From JADFWK01 sp035527895 (GTDB lineage Bacteria; Desulfobacterota; DSM-4660; Desulfatiglandales; B25-G16), in NCBI GenBank assembly GCA_035527895.1, contig DATKZQ010000046.1:43720-107719 (forward strand): a stretch of 64,000 nt of DNA. The letters run 5' to 3'. How positions within the stretch are numbered: the first letter of the stretch is position 1; each line of letters starts with the position of its first letter. The notes below the pieces were generated by a model, which did not search any database, was not told the origin of the DNA, and saw only the letters and a program-made list of their open reading frames with translations. Shown here one piece after another: positions 45,098 through 53,205 of the stretch. Both the position numbers and the translations under genes were made by a program.

Positions 45098-45616
45098 CTA
45101 CTGAAAACGACCGAAGAAGTATTGAGCCAGCAATCCAGCAATGGGGGGGAAAAAGAAGGTGCATGCAATACGAATGCTGGTAAATCTCCAGCCCAATATT
45201 CCTACCTCCATAGGCAATCGAGAAACTGCCCACAGTGACCATCCGGTAAGAAAGGCCACCATGGTTCCAACGCTTGCACCGGAGCGCAAGAGTCCCGCAA
45301 CAATGGGTAAACTCACATACGGGCCTCCAGGAGAGAAACCGCCGGCAACGGTACCAATGAAAATCCCCCGCAGGCCTGATTCCGCACCCACCCACTTTGA
45401 TAACAGCTCTCTGGGAAGGAGAACCTGAACCATGCCAGCCACGATAAATGCACAAACGAGTAAGGGCAGGATCCCGGCTGTCATGGTGAGGGCTGATTTC
45501 AAGCCGGTGATGTGTTGTCCTTGCCCCTTAAGGTAGCCTATGGTCAAAAGGGCGACTGCAAGCGCTCCCATGACCACGGTTGGAATGAGCATATTTGTCT
45601 TTCTCCTTTCTTTCAT
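45098..45616 (-). CDS. Half-size permease of the ArsP/DUF318 (COG0701) type
   Basis: About 172 residues, four membrane segments, with KSALTMTAGILPLLVCAFIV and GTVAGGFSPGGPYVSLPIVA, the G-rich motif of the COG0701 permeases (about 300 residues when full length). Half-size versions occur in this group. The substrate is unknown; the location behind the DsrE-TusA-Tmc genes suggests export of a sulfur or metalloid compound (inference). Start at ATG 45616 behind AAGGA; later ATG at 45592 is possible. Confidence 0.75.
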   Translation of the reverse strand: MKERRKTNMLIPTVVMGALAVALLTIGYLKGQGQHITGLKSALTMTAGILPLLVCAFIVAGMVQVLLPRELLSKWVGAESGLRGIFIGTVAGGFSPGGPYVSLPIVAGLLRSGASVGTMVAFLTGWSLWAVSRLPMEVGILGWRFTSIRIACTFFFPPIAGLLAQYFFGRFQ

Positions 45617-45784
45617 CATGATCCTTCTCTCATGCTCTGGCAAATCCTATCCTTGAAAGCCGCGATGATCGGGTCCTTGGGTGGACGAACTCATCGGTTG
45701 AGAGCCCAGTTATAGCTAGATCAGGGCACGGTGACCACTGAAATCTCACCGGTCGTCATTACGTTTTCACTGAGTATAATCGGC

Positions 45785-47038
45785 TCATTGCACCAGGGCA
45801 TCGGCCACCATGGAGGAAAGGAACCTGACATCCACGCCCATCTTGTAGTGGGTGTTGAGATTGCTGAGTTGCGTGTGGCAGTTCTCGCAAGCTGTAGCGA
45901 GCACCTTTGCGTCAGTCTTCTTCACCTGATCAACCTTTACCCTGGCCGATTTCATTCGAAAATCAAGGGTGTCTTCACCGAGGGCAACAAGTCCGCCTCC
46001 TCCACCGCAGCACCAGTTATATTTCGGCTCCGGTGACATCTCCCGAAAGTCATGGGTCAGGTGTTGCAGAATATAGCGTGGTTCGTCAATCACGCCGCCG
46101 TTTCGTGCTATCTGGCAGGGGTCATGGTAGGTGATGGGCTCCGGAAATGCGGATTTGTCTACCTTGATTCGGCCTTCCTTGAGGTACCGCGCGTGAACCT
46201 CGGTGATCGAGGAGACCTCGAAGGGTTGTTTGCCTGAAAGTTGCTTCATCACGCGGAATGCCGTGCCACATTCACAGATGCAAACCTCCTTCACCTTGAG
46301 TCGTTTGGCTTCATTGATAATACGATCCAAAATGAGCTTTGTCTTGGTTGGGTCTCCTACGAATGCACCGAAATTGACGGCCTCAAAGAAGCTCAAGGTC
46401 CAATGCTCACCTGCTGCATTAAAGATTGCCGCAGCTGGAACGATTGAGTGCGCACCGGCAAGAGCCACATAGAGGAGGTCTGCACCCTCAACATCAATAG
46501 GAATGGCTGTCTCTCCAGCCTCGATCTTCCACTTTTTTACAACCTCATCTTCGAGATTTCTAATGCCGGTCAGAAAGCCTTCCTTGAAGAGATCAAGCGA
46601 TTTCCCCTTCTCGATTGAGGTGTCCGCCAGCATCGTCAGGATTTCCGGTTCTGTGTGGGCACCGATCAGCAAAAGCTTGGCGATGGACATGAGCATCTGG
46701 GTATCGATCCCAAAGGGACAATAGACCATGCAGCGCCTGCACCCTGTGCATGAGTAGGCGGCTTCATAGAGCTCCTCGAGCGCCATCTCGCTCAACTCTT
46801 TTGCCTCTCCCACAGAGGGCCACAGTTTTCCTCGGCCCTTGAAGTATTTTTTGTAGATTCTGCGCACGATTTCGTGCCGGTACGCGGCGATATACTTGAT
46901 ATGGCCCATGGATGCGTAGACGTGGCAGGCCTCCGTGCACACTCCACACCTGGTGCAGGTTTCCAGGTAGAACCTCATGGCCTCATTCAATTTGCCTTGA
47001 AAGAGCTTCAGCAGATTATCCCGTGTTTTTTTGTCCAT
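45785..47038 (-). CDS. TmcB/DsrK/HdrD-like iron-sulfur protein
   Basis: 417 residues. Two 4Fe-4S motifs at the N-terminus (CTRCGVCTEACHV and CTGCRRCMVYCPFG) and two CCG domains (HDPCQIARNG and NWCCGGGG; later ACENCHTQLSNL) as in HdrD, DsrK and TmcB. These proteins pass electrons between a membrane b-type cytochrome and a thiol/disulfide or cytoplasmic acceptor. It starts two bases after the TmcC-like gene ends and has GAGG upstream. The neighbours TusA and DsrE suggest a sulfur-linked disulfide substrate (inference). Confidence 0.88.
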   Translation of the reverse strand: MDKKTRDNLLKLFQGKLNEAMRFYLETCTRCGVCTEACHVYASMGHIKYIAAYRHEIVRRIYKKYFKGRGKLWPSVGEAKELSEMALEELYEAAYSCTGCRRCMVYCPFGIDTQMLMSIAKLLLIGAHTEPEILTMLADTSIEKGKSLDLFKEGFLTGIRNLEDEVVKKWKIEAGETAIPIDVEGADLLYVALAGAHSIVPAAAIFNAAGEHWTLSFFEAVNFGAFVGDPTKTKLILDRIINEAKRLKVKEVCICECGTAFRVMKQLSGKQPFEVSSITEVHARYLKEGRIKVDKSAFPEPITYHDPCQIARNGGVIDEPRYILQHLTHDFREMSPEPKYNWCCGGGGGLVALGEDTLDFRMKSARVKVDQVKKTDAKVLATACENCHTQLSNLNTHYKMGVDVRFLSSMVADALVQ

Positions 47039-47040
47039 AG

Positions 47041-47751
47041 CTATCCTCTTCTCAGTTTATTCATTGGCAGAGACAGAAAAGAGTGCATAAGCTGGCTGAA
47101 GGGAAAGAACATGAGGAACAGATTCGCAAAGAAAACATGCAAGACCAGCATGAAGGAATGGCCGGATGATGTCAGATCAGGAGATAACTCGGGCCTCAGA
47201 GAGACGAGGCTGGACAGATATTCGCGATACTCTACGACCGACAGGTTCCCGTAATCATACCACGTTCTAGCCCAATCCATCTGACTCCCGAAAAGAACCG
47301 CGAGAAAGAGCAGAATGAGGAGGTAGTAGTCCTCAGGAACCGATAGGTCTCGGTAGGGAGAAACGAACCGTCTGAATAGAAAAAAGAGCAGGCAAATAGA
47401 AAGAATCAATCCAACAAAGCCCCTTCCTAAGAATACCTCATGGGGAATGACCTGAAATATGCTGAATTCTTTAATCAGTTCCAGATGCCCGATGATGAGA
47501 AGGAGGAAGCAGATATGAAAGAACATGAGAAAGCCCCAAAACACCGGATTGTGTCTTCTCACGGTGGGAAGAAAGAAGGTATCGTAGAGCGCCCACAGCC
47601 ACCGGGGACGCTTTTCAGGATAGATCTGAAGGGTTGTCGGATTCTTCGGTTCGCGAAAGAGCTTTACGAGCCTTACGCTAATGCCCACAATAAAGACCGC
47701 AAAGGCAAGGTATACCATTGGAATAAGGATGATATAGTAGATTGACTCCAC
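47041..47751 (-). CDS. TmcC/DsrM/NarI-like membrane cytochrome b subunit
   Basis: 236 residues, five membrane segments, with His residues placed as in NarI-family heme-b proteins (FFHICFLLLIIGHLELI, SGHSFMLVLHVFFANLF, FSQLMHS). Forms a quinone-linked membrane partner for the iron-sulfur protein encoded directly downstream. GTG start. It is separated from tusA by a strong hairpin. Confidence 0.85.
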   Translation of the reverse strand: MESIYYIILIPMVYLAFAVFIVGISVRLVKLFREPKNPTTLQIYPEKRPRWLWALYDTFFLPTVRRHNPVFWGFLMFFHICFLLLIIGHLELIKEFSIFQVIPHEVFLGRGFVGLILSICLLFFLFRRFVSPYRDLSVPEDYYLLILLFLAVLFGSQMDWARTWYDYGNLSVVEYREYLSSLVSLRPELSPDLTSSGHSFMLVLHVFFANLFLMFFPFSQLMHSFLSLPMNKLRRG

Positions 47752-47780
47752 GGAAGCCCCCTTTCGTTAGGGATCAAACA

Positions 47781-47804
47781 CGGTGCCCCCTCGTGGGGGC
47801 ACCG
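47781..47804 (-). terminator. Hairpin between tusA and tmcC-like genes
   Basis: CGGTGCCCCC and GGGGGCACCG, ten perfect pairs, loop TCGT, no T-run. Likely an attenuator or RNA-processing site that lets the dsrE-tusA part of the operon be made in larger amounts. Confidence 0.55.
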
Positions 47805-47814
47805 GCAAACGGCC

Positions 47815-48057
47815 CTATGCCTTCCGTTTGATGTAGAATTTTATGAGCCCTCCTTCTTGGTCGGTTTTCAGGATCTCATTTCCGCTGGTTCTGGCCCATG
47901 CGGGAAAATCGGCCAGCGATCCGGGATCAGTGGTTACGGCCTCAATCACCTGGCCAATCTCCACATCCTTGATGCCTTTGCTAACCTTTACTATCGGCAT
48001 GGGGCAGGCCAGGCCCTTTAGGTCCATTACCTTGTCAACAGTAATCTCCTCGCTCAT
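47815..48057 (-). CDS. TusA/SirA-family sulfur carrier protein
   Basis: 80 residues. DLKGLACPMPIVKVSKGI holds the CPxP motif whose Cys carries persulfide sulfur. TusA passes sulfur to DsrE-type proteins, to thiouridine or molybdenum-cofactor synthesis, or to dissimilatory enzymes. AAGGAGG precedes the ATG. It lies 26 bases after dsrE and is therefore in one operon with it. Confidence 0.92.
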   Translation of the reverse strand: MSEEITVDKVMDLKGLACPMPIVKVSKGIKDVEIGQVIEAVTTDPGSLADFPAWARTSGNEILKTDQEGGLIKFYIKRKA

Positions 48058-48083
48058 TTCTAACCTCCTTGGATTTTCTCTGT

Positions 48084-48689
48084 TTATATGAAGAGTTGAA
48101 CTTTGCTGTTTTGAGCTTCTTCCATGAACTTCGCAACACCGCAGAATGTCAGATTGGGGTACTCGATCATTTCTTCCCGCTTGAAGCCCATGAGGTCCAT
48201 GGTCATCTCACAGATGTGAATTCTCACACCCAGTTCTGCCGCCAATTCAAGCATTTGCTCCAAGGAGGCGACGTTTTTCTTTTTCATGAGGGATTTCATC
48301 ATTGCCGTGCCCATACCGGCCATATTCATCTTGGAGAGTTTCACCTCACAGGCACCTTTTGGTAGCATAGCACCGAACATCTTTCCCATGAAGTCCTTTT
48401 TCCCGACCTTCTTTCCCTTATCTCTGAGGATCGGCGTTCCCCAAAAGGTGAAAAACATCACCACATCCATGCCCATGGCAGCAGCCCCGGTTGCAATAAT
48501 GAGGGAAGCCAGAACTTTATCCAGATCACCGCTAAACACGATGAGGGATATCTTATTCTCCGGCATTGCCTTAGAGAGCGATGCGAGCTGGGTTTTAATT
48601 TCCTCCATCTGCTTCTCAAGATCTCCCAGTTTTTCAAGAGGATTCGTCTCCTGGAGCACCTCTTGTTTTTTTGCTGTACTTGCTTTCAT
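48084..48689 (-). CDS. DsrE/DsrF-family sulfur-relay protein
   Basis: 201 residues. After a coiled-coil start (EKLGDLEKQMEEIKTQLASL), the DsrE fold has VFSGDLDKVLASLIIATGAA and MFFTFWGTPIL; the reactive Cys is in IHICEMTMDLMGF, and another is in LTFCGVAKFM. Large DsrE-like proteins of this type occur widely in Deltaproteobacteria. It should exchange persulfide with the TusA encoded next to it. AAGGAG precedes the ATG. Confidence 0.9.
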   Translation of the reverse strand: MKASTAKKQEVLQETNPLEKLGDLEKQMEEIKTQLASLSKAMPENKISLIVFSGDLDKVLASLIIATGAAAMGMDVVMFFTFWGTPILRDKGKKVGKKDFMGKMFGAMLPKGACEVKLSKMNMAGMGTAMMKSLMKKKNVASLEQMLELAAELGVRIHICEMTMDLMGFKREEMIEYPNLTFCGVAKFMEEAQNSKVQLFI

Positions 48690-48797
48690 TGCACACTCCT
48701 TTCTAGTATATGCTTTATGGTTTTCTAATGGAACTAACGTATTACGTTCCAGAGGATCATATTACCCACCACGTACATTAACAGGACTTGAGAAGTG

Positions 48798-49277
48798 CTA
48801 CATGAACTCCGCTTTGGCAGCCTCCATGGCTGCCCTCAGTAATTCTAGGTAAGAAAACATGTTTAACCTTTCCTCCGCCCCTATATGCATCAATATCCTT
48901 GAATGAATTTCCCCGCGAAAAGCGGCTATCTCCTCTGATTTTCCTTGCCCCGCTGCAGTGAGGTTAATCAGTTTGATCCGCGCGTCTCGAGGATCTTCGA
49001 TCGTTTCAACGAGGCCCTTTTCCACGAGTCCGTTTATGAGTTTCGTAACCCTGCTTTTGGCCACCTCCAACCTTTGAGCAATACCCTTTACGGTAAGGTA
49101 TCGCTCCCCCTCAAATAACATCAGGCATTTTAACTCGGCATAGGGTAACCCGAACCTTTGCGATTCGTACAACCTCTTGTCTTCGCAGCAATGAACGATC
49201 TCATTGATAAGATCTTGCAGGCGCGAGACCTGATACCCCACCAGCTCTTCATCTCTTTTCATATATAATTCGTTCAT
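48798..49277 (-). CDS. MarR-family transcriptional regulator
   Basis: About 159 residues from the ATG at 49277. A winged helix: YLTVKGIAQRLEVAKSRVTK, LINGLVEKGLVETIEDPRDA, RIKLINLTAAGQGKSEEI. A Cys pair or lone Cys (VHCCEDK) in the N-terminal helix could sense thiol state (inference). It is the first gene of the cluster dsrE-tusA-tmcC-tmcB and probably its repressor. The promoter predicts a transcript starting about at this ATG; an ATG 15 bases further (49262) is the alternative. Confidence 0.88.
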   Translation of the reverse strand: MNELYMKRDEELVGYQVSRLQDLINEIVHCCEDKRLYESQRFGLPYAELKCLMLFEGERYLTVKGIAQRLEVAKSRVTKLINGLVEKGLVETIEDPRDARIKLINLTAAGQGKSEEIAAFRGEIHSRILMHIGAEERLNMFSYLELLRAAMEAAKAEFM

Positions 49278-49315
49278 ACTGTTATCATTATATTCACGAT
49301 CTACCGCCACGTCAA
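49276..49315 (-). promoter_or_regulatory. Promoter and MarR operator of the marR-dsrE-tusA-tmc cluster
   Basis: TTGACG (49315-49310), 17 bases, TATAAT (49292-49287). The 14-mer atactgttatcatt (49276-49289) overlaps the -10 box and start and is repeated exactly in inverse orientation at 49407-49420. Binding at this site would block polymerase. Confidence 0.75.
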
Positions 49316-49406
49316 TGTAACTAATTTGAAAAATTGATATTTTTAAAATAGACAATTGAATTCGTTTAGTTAAAATATGGGTAGTTTATTAAGATGAACA
49401 TAGGAA

Positions 49407-49420
49407 AATGATAACAGTAT
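49407..49420. promoter_or_regulatory. Second candidate MarR site
   Basis: aatgataacagtat, the exact reverse complement of 49276-49289, about 118 bases apart. It lies upstream of the promoter, where bound MarR could form a loop. The 49421-49924 stretch beyond it has no recognised gene. Confidence 0.5.
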
Positions 49421-49924
49421 TAACAATGCGTTCATAAACGGCGGGAAGACAAGTGTATCGCTGAACCCGAGGGGGATGGCATCATGGGCTAATCAAAAGG
49501 CTTGTAGGCGCCGACCATTTTTGGCGATTGCGGGGTAGGGGAGATCAGGAAGGGTAATCCTCATTGAGAGGTGTGCATCCCAACCTTCAAGGAGCACTAC
49601 GGGAATTTGGTGCACTCTTGAAAGCACTTGAAGGGGCCGGATGAACAATCAGACCGATGTTTCGAGCCGCATCAGTTAATGTGAAGGGGCTTTTCCGAAG
49701 ATGATATCCAACCGCCTTAAAGCGCTAGAAGAAGAAAGGGCTCTACGGCAAGATGATCTCAACGGTGAGCTACGGAGCAAATGAACTAACCCTGTCGGTT
49801 TCCGTGATGGAGCGTGCCAGAAACTAGACTGCCATGGAACACACCCGAGATAGCCCGCCACATTCCCTTTGTCCGTTATGGGAAATTGAGCAAATCGACC
49901 TTCTGACAATGAACAGGAGAGTAC

Positions 49925-50296
49925 CTAGTTCTTGGCCGGCATGTGTGGCCCAAGATCAATTGTCGATGTCGGGAAAATGGGCTCCATGTTCAACGGCTTA
50001 TCCGGGTACATGCCATGTGAACTTCCACTGTGGCAGCCGGGCCAACATCTGGCCCGATAGTAACGCACCGGCTTTTCTGGGAGAGGGCCTTGGCCCGGAT
50101 ACCAGACTCCGGGGGCAACAGGGTAGACCCGAGCGGTTGTAGGAGTCGCGGGAGCAGCAGCAGGTTTGGGTGCGGTGGCATATGATTTTTCAGTTTCTTG
50201 GGCTGCAGGCGCAGCTGCATCACTGCCAGTTTGCATCGCGCAACCGAGTGAAATTAGGATGAACAATGATGTGACAATGACAAGGAAATACTTCAT
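49925..50296 (-). CDS. Small lipoprotein, Pro/Ala-rich
   Basis: 123 residues. Signal with lipobox LFILISLGCAMQ, an Ala/Pro-rich linker and a short C-terminal part with two Cys in RARCWPGCHSGSSHGMYP. I know no family. AAAGGAGG sits six bases before the ATG at 50296. The Cys/His-rich tail could bind metal or heme (CxxCH is not present; the order is CWPGCH, i.e. CxxxCH, a spacing known for some heme-binding proteins; guess). Confidence 0.65.
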   Translation of the reverse strand: MKYFLVIVTSLFILISLGCAMQTGSDAAAPAAQETEKSYATAPKPAAAPATPTTARVYPVAPGVWYPGQGPLPEKPVRYYRARCWPGCHSGSSHGMYPDKPLNMEPIFPTSTIDLGPHMPAKN

Positions 50297-50659
50297 CTTC
50301 ATCCTCCTTTCGACAAATTGTTTAACAAGAGAATCCCACGGGCTTGGCATACATGGTGCCATATCGCAGAAAAAGGCCACCGCTCAGCAGCACGGTAAAG
50401 CGTATTTCGTGAGTCCCTTGATGCGCTTTGTTTGGTTCTGTCAGTTGTGACCTTCTCCTCAAGGGCATATTAGACTATAATTGAAGCAAAGTAAAGGAGC
50501 GCACTCGATTCTTGGTGCAATCGTCTCTACCACGGGGCTCGATCCACAGCATAAGGGAGTTTTTAAACAGGGGCGTAAAAAGACAAAGTATTCGATAGGG
50601 ATGGGTACAATGTTTGAAATAAGTGCGGGCTGATGAGCACTAAACCAAGGTTGAGAGAG

Positions 50660-51232
50660 CTAAATCATATCGAGGAGGGACTTGATGGTGGCCTCTTGGT
50701 CCTGGGTAGCCAGTCTAAATGACACGCCAATGCCCTTTGCACTGGTCCAGACAACCTCGCCGTTAATCTTGATATATTTCTGATAATTGGGTAGTGGAAA
50801 GGTAAGGGAAACCTCTTGCCCGGCAGAGAAGGGCATCGGTGTTTCGATAAACACACCGCCGGCACTGATGTTTTGAATAAAATCCTTATAAGCCCGATCT
50901 TCGGTAGCATAGTCAACGACCATGAAGAAGGGTTTTCGGGAATGTCTTCTTCTGGTGCGTGACAGCTTTCCCTCCAGGTCTTTCAAAAGCTTCTGTTGCT
51001 CCGCCTCGGGCATGCTTATGATGAGTTCGATCAAGCGATCGGATACGGTGGAGGATGGGGCCTTTATGTCTGCGAGCTGATAGAGGCCGCGAGAGATTGT
51101 GATAAGGACTCCCTCATCGCGAAGGCCGTAGAAGGTGCGTCTGTGTATGCCCTCTGCAAGGGCCTCATAGGTGCGGATCGTTCCGCCTCTTTTCCTGATG
51201 GCATCTATTGCCCTTTGTCTGGCTAATCCCAT
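50660..51232 (-). CDS. Fusion of AbiEi-type winged-helix domain with PilZ (c-di-GMP) domain
   Basis: 190 residues. Residues 1-53 (IDAIRKRGGTIRTYEALAEG, HRRTFYGLRDEG, GLYQLAD) match the DNA-binding head of AbiEi-type antitoxins. Residues about 60-95 form a helix (LIELIISMPEAEQQKLLKDL) common in PilZ proteins of this group, and about 97-188 a PilZ domain with the c-di-GMP motifs RRHSR (RxxxR) and NISAGG (NxSxxG). The predicted role is a c-di-GMP-responsive transcription factor (inference). The ATG at 51232 coincides with the predicted transcription start, so its mRNA is probably leaderless. Confidence 0.82.
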   Translation of the reverse strand: MGLARQRAIDAIRKRGGTIRTYEALAEGIHRRTFYGLRDEGVLITISRGLYQLADIKAPSSTVSDRLIELIISMPEAEQQKLLKDLEGKLSRTRRRHSRKPFFMVVDYATEDRAYKDFIQNISAGGVFIETPMPFSAGQEVSLTFPLPNYQKYIKINGEVVWTSAKGIGVSFRLATQDQEATIKSLLDMI

Positions 51233-51238
51233 GGGTGG

Positions 51239-51290
51239 ATGGTACAAAAATGTTCGCTTATTGTCAAGCTTTTGTGCGATTTGGTACAAA
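51239..51290 (-). promoter_or_regulatory. Promoter with flanking 9-bp repeats, AbiEi-PilZ gene
   Basis: TTGACA (51267-51262), 17 bases, TACCAT (51244-51239). TTTGTACCA (minus strand) occurs twice, at 51290-51282 and 51248-51240, bracketing the promoter; the second overlaps the -10 box. A likely autorepression operator. Confidence 0.65.
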
Positions 51291-51574
51291 CAGTCTTGTG
51301 AAAGATGACTAGAAGTTACCTGAAAGTACTAAATTACAATGGTGTGTCCATGAGGAATGGTTTGATGTGAAGCTACTGGGGCCGATGTTCTCGGCTTCTG
51401 TCCTTGTGAACATGCTCAGATCATACGTAGTAACCGGAAGTTGCCCTGAGTTTCAGCTGACGTAGGCGGCGACGCAGGTTCTAAGGCGGTTTCAGAGATG
51501 CATCATGTATGTCATGAGTTACTTCAGAACCTGCGCCCCCAATGCGCCGAGCGATACGAGGTTGCAGTGCACAG

Positions 51575-52324
51575 CTATTCTTTTTGAGGTTCACTGACCT
51601 TATAGAACTGAGCCGTAATCCTGATGGCAAGCTCCGGGTTTTCAGGGTAGGTGGTTTTGAGCTTCAGAATGCCACGATAGACGCCCACCTCGCCGGGCAG
51701 ACGGGTAAAATGGATTCTATAGAGCTTGCCTGCTTCAACCTCCTGTATCGTATAGGTGACTTTTTCGTCGAGCGTAAACTCGGTCTCTTCCAGTTTCAGA
51801 TCCTTGGTTCCATCGCCTTTGACCGTGACTGCGGCCACGATCTTTCGGTCCGCCGGTCCCTTGAGATAAACATGTCGTGATGTCACATAGATAGGGACAT
51901 TCACAAAGGCCTTAATGCTGACCGCCTGATCCCTATCGCCCGGCTCATTGGTGTATATTCGGGCCCTTTTAAGGATGTTTCCCCGGTACCCTCTGGTATT
52001 CACTCTCAAGGTAATCCGTCCCTCCCCTCCGGGGGGGATGACCCTGTCATAATGGGCCACTGCGCAACCTCAGCCGGGTTGCACTCTCTTTATCTCAAGG
52101 GGCTGATCTCCCTTGTTGAGAACGGGGAAGTCATGTTTAAGGACCGTTCCCTCTTTGACTTTTTGTGCGTCGTAGAGTTTTTCCGGCAGAACCATCTTTG
52201 GGCCGCTAGTCTGCTGTGCCCAACCTGTTGCGAGGCAGAGGCTGACCAGGGATATCGAGAAAAAGACACCATATGCTACCTTTTGTAACCTTTTGGGTTT
52301 TTTAAAATAGGCCATAACGAACAT
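51575..52324 (-). CDS. DUF1573-family exported protein with in-frame TGA (putative selenoprotein)
   Basis: Reading through the TGA at 52072-52070 gives 249 residues. A signal peptide (VAYGVFFSISLVSLCLATGW) precedes a DUF1573 domain: VLKHDFPVLNKGDQPLEIKR, then VQPG-U-GCAVAHYDRV, where the family has CGC; Sec85 thus replaces the first Cys, giving a U-G-C pair. The domain continues with IPPGGEGRITLRVNT, and a second Ig-like part follows (to 51575). DUF1573 is beta-sandwich and usually extracytoplasmic. The stop splits two frames that share register. The promoter is at 52377-52405; ATG 52324 has GGAGG close upstream, ATG 52315 is a second option. A single point mutation of TGC/TGT or sequencing error is the alternative. 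Confidence 0.78.
52038..52050 (-). promoter_or_regulatory. Candidate bacterial SECIS hairpin in the DUF1573 gene
   Basis: AUGAC-AGG-GUCAU, five perfect pairs with a three-base AGG loop at 25-27 bases after the UGA. The E. coli fdhF hairpin also has an AGG-containing loop at a similar distance. An alternative stem (UGGCCC with GGGUCA) would compete. Confidence 0.55.
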
Positions 52325-52376
52325 CGCTCCTCCCGGTAATGGTGAATTGATACAAACTACTGCTTTTTTCCAATAG

Positions 52377-52405
52377 AGTATAGAAAAGGCGGGGTTTTGT
52401 GTCAA
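52377..52405 (-). promoter_or_regulatory. Promoter of the DUF1573 gene
   Basis: CC-TTGACA (box 52405-52400), 17 bases, TATACT (52382-52377); predicted start near 52370. It excludes any start codon upstream of that. Confidence 0.8.
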
Positions 52406-52578
52406 GGAGTATGGGCAGGGCTCCTGACCCTACGATGTTTCACGGTTGAAAGGATTCCTGGAGACCTCTTTACAGGTTCGGAAGGGGTGCTAACTGCCCG
52501 GGTAATTCTCAGAAGGGATTCCTTAAGACGCATCAGGCCCACTCAAGCAACGGCGTTCCATGCAAAGGCAAAGGGCTC

Positions 52579-53064
52579 CTATCGGTTTAAGAACTTGGGT
52601 GGGAGCTGGGATTGGCCCTGAATCTTCACTGAATCGACAATCATCATGGTCGATGTTCCGTGTGCCAGCAACTTTCCCTTTTCAGTTGCAACGGTGGCTT
52701 CGCCAAGGCAAAGCCGCTCCCCAACCTTAAGGCTTCTTCCCGTGGCAATAAATTGCCCTTCGGAAGCGGGCGCCAGGTAGTTCACCTTGAGTTCAACCGT
52801 AGTCATTTCGGAGCTCGCCTCTATCTGCGTATAGACTGCCCAGAAGGCAGCGGCGTCAATTAAGGATGCGTATACTCCTCCGTGTGCCATGCCGAAGGGC
52901 TGGAGATGTTTTTTCTCCACTAAGATCTCAAGGTGGGATTTTCCCCATTCAAGGGACTTGATCTTCATGGACAGAAGGCAGAAATAGGGGCAATCATTCA
53001 CGTGTGGAATGATGGCTTCAATATAGGCCGGATTCATTTTCATGGAGTCAGTTTTATTCGTCAT
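52579..53064 (-). CDS. PaaI/hotdog-fold thioesterase
   Basis: About 161 residues. Hotdog fold with the catalytic region GMAHGGVYASLIDAAAFWAV (HGG and Asp) and ELKVNYLAPASEGQFIATGR. It hydrolyses aromatic or fatty acyl-CoA thioesters. The start is uncertain (ATG at 53064, 53043 or 53037; none has a good ribosome site). Single gene. Confidence 0.85.
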   Translation of the reverse strand: MTNKTDSMKMNPAYIEAIIPHVNDCPYFCLLSMKIKSLEWGKSHLEILVEKKHLQPFGMAHGGVYASLIDAAAFWAVYTQIEASSEMTTVELKVNYLAPASEGQFIATGRSLKVGERLCLGEATVATEKGKLLAHGTSTMMIVDSVKIQGQSQLPPKFLNR

Positions 53065-53205
53065 GGCTCGCCACATAATGTCATTAAATGATGGAATCGG
53101 AATCTTCGCGGTTGCGCACCAGCGCCCTTCACCAAAAGGGCCTTGCATGCTTCGGCAGTAAATCTCTCAGCATAAGATACTATAGCACGGAAGGTTTCGC
53201 CACCC

